The notes under the pieces are model-generated. The model had not been told where the DNA came from, made no database searches, and was given only the letters and a program-made list of their open reading frames with translations. Positions 61,802-64,000 of a stretch of DNA of 64,000 bases are shown piece by piece (position 1 is the first letter of the stretch; the number at the start of each line of letters is the position of its first letter). The translations under genes and the position numbers were made by a program. The stretch comes from Brevibacillus choshinensis (GTDB lineage: Bacteria > Bacillota > Bacilli > Brevibacillales > Brevibacillaceae), in assembly GCF_001420695.1 (NCBI RefSeq), contig NZ_LJJB01000007.1, positions 1,003,890 to 1,067,889 of the forward strand. Reading direction: 5' to 3'.

Positions 61802-63151
61802 ATGCGACTGTTACGTCATTACTCGCTACCTGCATTACTAGCATGTGGGATGTTGCTACTGCCGTTGCCCTTCTTTGCGGAGGCAAATGCCCAGACGACG
61901 CAGGAATGGATCGATCAAGATACGTTATACCAACACGTTGAGAAATTGGCACGCACACCGCGACCTCCTGCTACTGAGACCGAGTTTGCCGCTGCAGTCT
62001 ATGTGGAAAACCAGCTACGCGCATACGGCTACCAGACAGCATTGCAACCGTTTTACTATTACACCTATCGTCAACCATCTACGCTCGCCCTCTCTGTCGA
62101 AGGCTGGAGGGGATCAGCGTGGAACGTGCGCGGCTTTACATACGGACCGAATGGAATAGGAACAGGGGAAATTGTGGAGAGTGGGCTCGGTACAGCGGCA
62201 GATTTTCAAGACGGGAAAGCTCGGGGGAAAATCGCATTGGTCAAGAGAGGTTCTACGACATTTGCTGAAAAAGTACGGCAAGCAACAGCTGCGGGCGCAG
62301 TGGCAGTCATTGTATGGAACGATCGAGACGATACGAGCAAAGCGACCCTAGGCGAGCCTCTAGATATGTCTGTTCCGGTCATCTCGCTTTCCAAGGAGCA
62401 AGGGGATCGACTGCATGAACAAGTCAAAAAAGGGGTAGTGAAGGCAACGATCAAAGTGGACGGAGGCTTGACGACTCGACAAACCTCCTACAATATCATC
62501 GCAACAAAAAAAACGGATTCACCCAGCACAGGTCAGATCGTTTTGGTAACAGCTCATCACGACACCGCAGCCAAATCAGCCGGCGCAAATAACGGAGCTT
62601 CCGGGGTAGCAGTTTTACTAGAGGTTGCGAGAATGCTCTCAGACAAAAAAAGCGATACCGAGATCAGACTAGTTAGCTTTGGAGCTACGTCGTCCGGGGA
62701 AAAAGGACCGGCTGCGTTTGTGGAAGAACTCTCGGATGCAGATCGAAAGAATATGATTGCGGCATTCTGTTTGGATGCGGTGGGTAGTCAAGATGCGGGA
62801 GCCCTCACGGTAACGAGTGAGTCAGGTACAAAAAACTTGCCGGTGAGCCTGGCAGAAGCCAGTGGTGCAGTCTTTTCCACCGTTTGGAATGATCGCGTAG
62901 ATGCGAGCGCAGATCATAGTCCGCTCGCTGCCGCGGGGATCCCTGCTGGACTTTTGACGAGAGCTCCGGCTGATACGTGGAGGGACCAGCCAGAAGATAC
63001 GATCGAAAAGATCAGCAAGGAGCGGTTGCTGGAAGCTGTTGAAGTCGTTTACTCTGCCGTAACACAGATCTCGGATCCAGCGTCTCCGGCCTATTCGCCT
63101 AACACAGCAAACAAACCGAGTGGTAAGCAACCAACAGAAGTAGTGCAATAG
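61802..63151 (+). CDS. Secreted PA-domain M28-family protein with altered metal site
   Basis: 449 residues: signal peptide (to about residue 30), a PA domain (about 110-235: AADFQDGKARGKIALVKRG; TAAGAVAVIVWND), then an M28 peptidase domain. His252/Asp254 in AHHDT, Asp325 in LDAVG and His372 in ADHSP are kept. But the usual GANDNASG bridging Asp is Asn264 (GANNGASG), and the usual FGAEE is FGATS, so both glutamates are gone (Thr296, Ser297). It may be an inactive binding protein. ATG with GGAGGG. A terminator (63162-63189) follows. Confidence 0.88.
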   Translation: MRLLRHYSLPALLACGMLLLPLPFFAEANAQTTQEWIDQDTLYQHVEKLARTPRPPATETEFAAAVYVENQLRAYGYQTALQPFYYYTYRQPSTLALSVEGWRGSAWNVRGFTYGPNGIGTGEIVESGLGTAADFQDGKARGKIALVKRGSTTFAEKVRQATAAGAVAVIVWNDRDDTSKATLGEPLDMSVPVISLSKEQGDRLHEQVKKGVVKATIKVDGGLTTRQTSYNIIATKKTDSPSTGQIVLVTAHHDTAAKSAGANNGASGVAVLLEVARMLSDKKSDTEIRLVSFGATSSGEKGPAAFVEELSDADRKNMIAAFCLDAVGSQDAGALTVTSESGTKNLPVSLAEASGAVFSTVWNDRVDASADHSPLAAAGIPAGLLTRAPADTWRDQPEDTIEKISKERLLEAVEVVYSAVTQISDPASPAYSPNTANKPSGKQPTEVVQ

Positions 63152-63161
63152 AGTGGAGAGA

Positions 63162-63189
63162 GCGTTCCTGGCTACAGGATCGCTTTTTT
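63162..63189 (+). terminator. Terminator after the M28 gene
   Basis: GCG-TTCCTG pairs with CAGGA-T-CGC (one mismatch), then a T run. Confidence 0.75.
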
Positions 63190-63403
63190 CTTTAGAGCAA
63201 AAGAGGAATTGTTGTCGGATTGTGTCGAATAACTAGGAATGGTCACAATTTAGGAAAAGTCGTATAATTTTTAGGAATCCTAAAAAATGTTTCAAACCTT
63301 TATCGATTAAGAATGATTGAAAATTTGAAATATACGATCCATCCATGCAAGACTTCACTTACCTGTATGAATGTGCGAACACCAAAGATTTGTGGAGGTT
63401 GTA

Positions 63404-64000
63404 ATGAATCCCATCGGTAATCAGGCACTTTCCATCCTCACTCTATTTCTGACAGGCTGGATACCCTTCGCTTTGTCAATCATCTGTTTGTTTTATTGGA
63501 GACGACGAGCATCCCTTGAAAAGAAGCAGATCGCTGCAGAATTACTAGAGACGAAAGAACTGCTGGACGCTCTGCTACAACAATCCTCGGATGCAGTGAC
63601 GATTACAGACACAAAAGGGAAAGTCGAGCGGATGAATCAGGCAGCAGTCAAGCTGTTTGGCTACACAGAAGAGATGCTAATGGGCAAGACTCTGCCACAT
63701 ATCCCAGACGAGGAGAAAGAAGAGATTTGTAACACCTTTGCGCAAGTGGTGAACGGCAGATCATTCCATGGATGCGAGACGAGACGTATTCATCACGATG
63801 GATCGACAGTCCCTATTACCTTGTCTTTGACACCTGTCTTAAATGCTGAAGGTCAGGTTGTTCGCATTATTAGCTGTTCCCGTGATATGACGGAGCACAG
63901 AATGATCGAAAAAGAGTTAAAGGCGACCCATGCGAATTATCGTTTAATCACGGAAAACATGAGTGACATGATATTCGTGTATAAAAAAGATGGCCCAGTA
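63404..64000 (+). CDS. PAS-domain sensor protein, N-terminal part (cut by window edge)
   Basis: 199 codons are visible. One membrane span (LTLFLTGWIPFALSIICLFYW) is followed by a helical linker, then a full PAS domain (LLDALLQQSSDAVTITDTKG ... VVRIISCSRDMTEH) and the start of a second (YRLITENMSDMIFVYKKDG). This layout is usual for sensor histidine kinases or diguanylate cyclases; the output domain lies beyond the window. ATG at 63404 with TGGAGG upstream. Confidence 0.82.
   Translation, partial: MNPIGNQALSILTLFLTGWIPFALSIICLFYWRRRASLEKKQIAAELLETKELLDALLQQSSDAVTITDTKGKVERMNQAAVKLFGYTEEMLMGKTLPHIPDEEKEEICNTFAQVVNGRSFHGCETRRIHHDGSTVPITLSLTPVLNAEGQVVRIISCSRDMTEHRMIEKELKATHANYRLITENMSDMIFVYKKDGPV

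Noticed and set aside
1-64000. CRISPR array, insertion sequence or prophage
   Set aside because: I saw no regularly spaced direct repeats, no transposase or integrase gene and no phage structural genes in the window.

Overview
The window looks like a chromosomal segment of a spore-forming Gram-positive bacterium of the Paenibacillaceae, most likely Brevibacillus or a close relative. This rests on sporulation genes (cotJABC, sleB, sda, a SpoVIF-like gene, a YjcZ-type peptide), the Bacillus-type roc arginine-catabolism genes with sigma-54 control, RicF/YlbG, YqzE, YqhG/YqhH and strong AGGAGG ribosome sites. The genus is an inference; no rRNA or tRNA gene is present to fix it.

Layout. 0-5.8 kb: tail of a TPR protein, an SsuABC/ThiXYZ-like importer, rnz, a YczE-like membrane protein and a YjcZ peptide. 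5.84-6.62 kb: an interval with no credible gene that is packed with long nested inverted repeats and ends in an intrinsic terminator, read here as a large ornate non-coding RNA. 6.7-12.1 kb: SpoVIF-like protein, cytoplasmic subtilisin, YaiI/YqxD protein, PAP2 phosphatase, a LysR/MFS divergent pair and a small membrane peptide behind an ECF-type promoter. 12.3-16.8 kb: roc block (permease, sigma-54 activator, ornithine aminotransferase) with two good -24/-12 promoters. 16.8-20.6 kb: sda with DnaA boxes and a LexA-type box, a decayed AbgT transporter, patB and glsA. 20.7-28.9 kb: ylaN, a T-box controlled NSS transporter, a Ca2+/H+ antiporter, sleB, a ThDP enzyme, an Asp23 protein, a SEDS protein and a YugN-like protein. 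29.05-29.39 kb: a compact type I toxin-antitoxin locus. 30.1-32.3 kb: MerR-methyltransferase fusion, tiny membrane peptide and secreted nuclease.

32.4-37.1 kb: an Sfp-type phosphopantetheinyl transferase followed by a one-module NRPS (C-A-T-TE) whose condensation domain has lost its active-site histidines and whose thioesterase carries Cys instead of Ser. 37.2-43.6 kb: cotJABC, secreted proteins, a helicase-associated protein, ricF, ylbG and pxpA. 43.6-46.9 kb: modABC with a divergent HTH/substrate-binding regulator and operator-like heptamer repeats. 47.1-50.9 kb: an M1 peptidase fused to a CuAO-N domain, aroK, yqzE and a YkuS-like gene. 51-58.4 kb: yqhG-yqhH divergent from a tandem glycine riboswitch and gcvT-gcvPA-gcvPB. 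58.5-64 kb: a MurG-like transferase, lipM, D-amino acid transaminase, an M28 family protein lacking key metal ligands, and the start of a PAS sensor protein.

How the genes work together. Several neighbours act in one process: LipM octanoylates GcvH, the partner of the adjacent gcv enzymes; rocR controls rocE and rocD; the PPTase can activate the NRPS carrier domain; the mod regulator sits across from modABC. The observations most worth following are the large RNA, the NRPS with altered catalytic residues, the type I toxin-antitoxin locus and the combined DnaA/LexA control region of sda.
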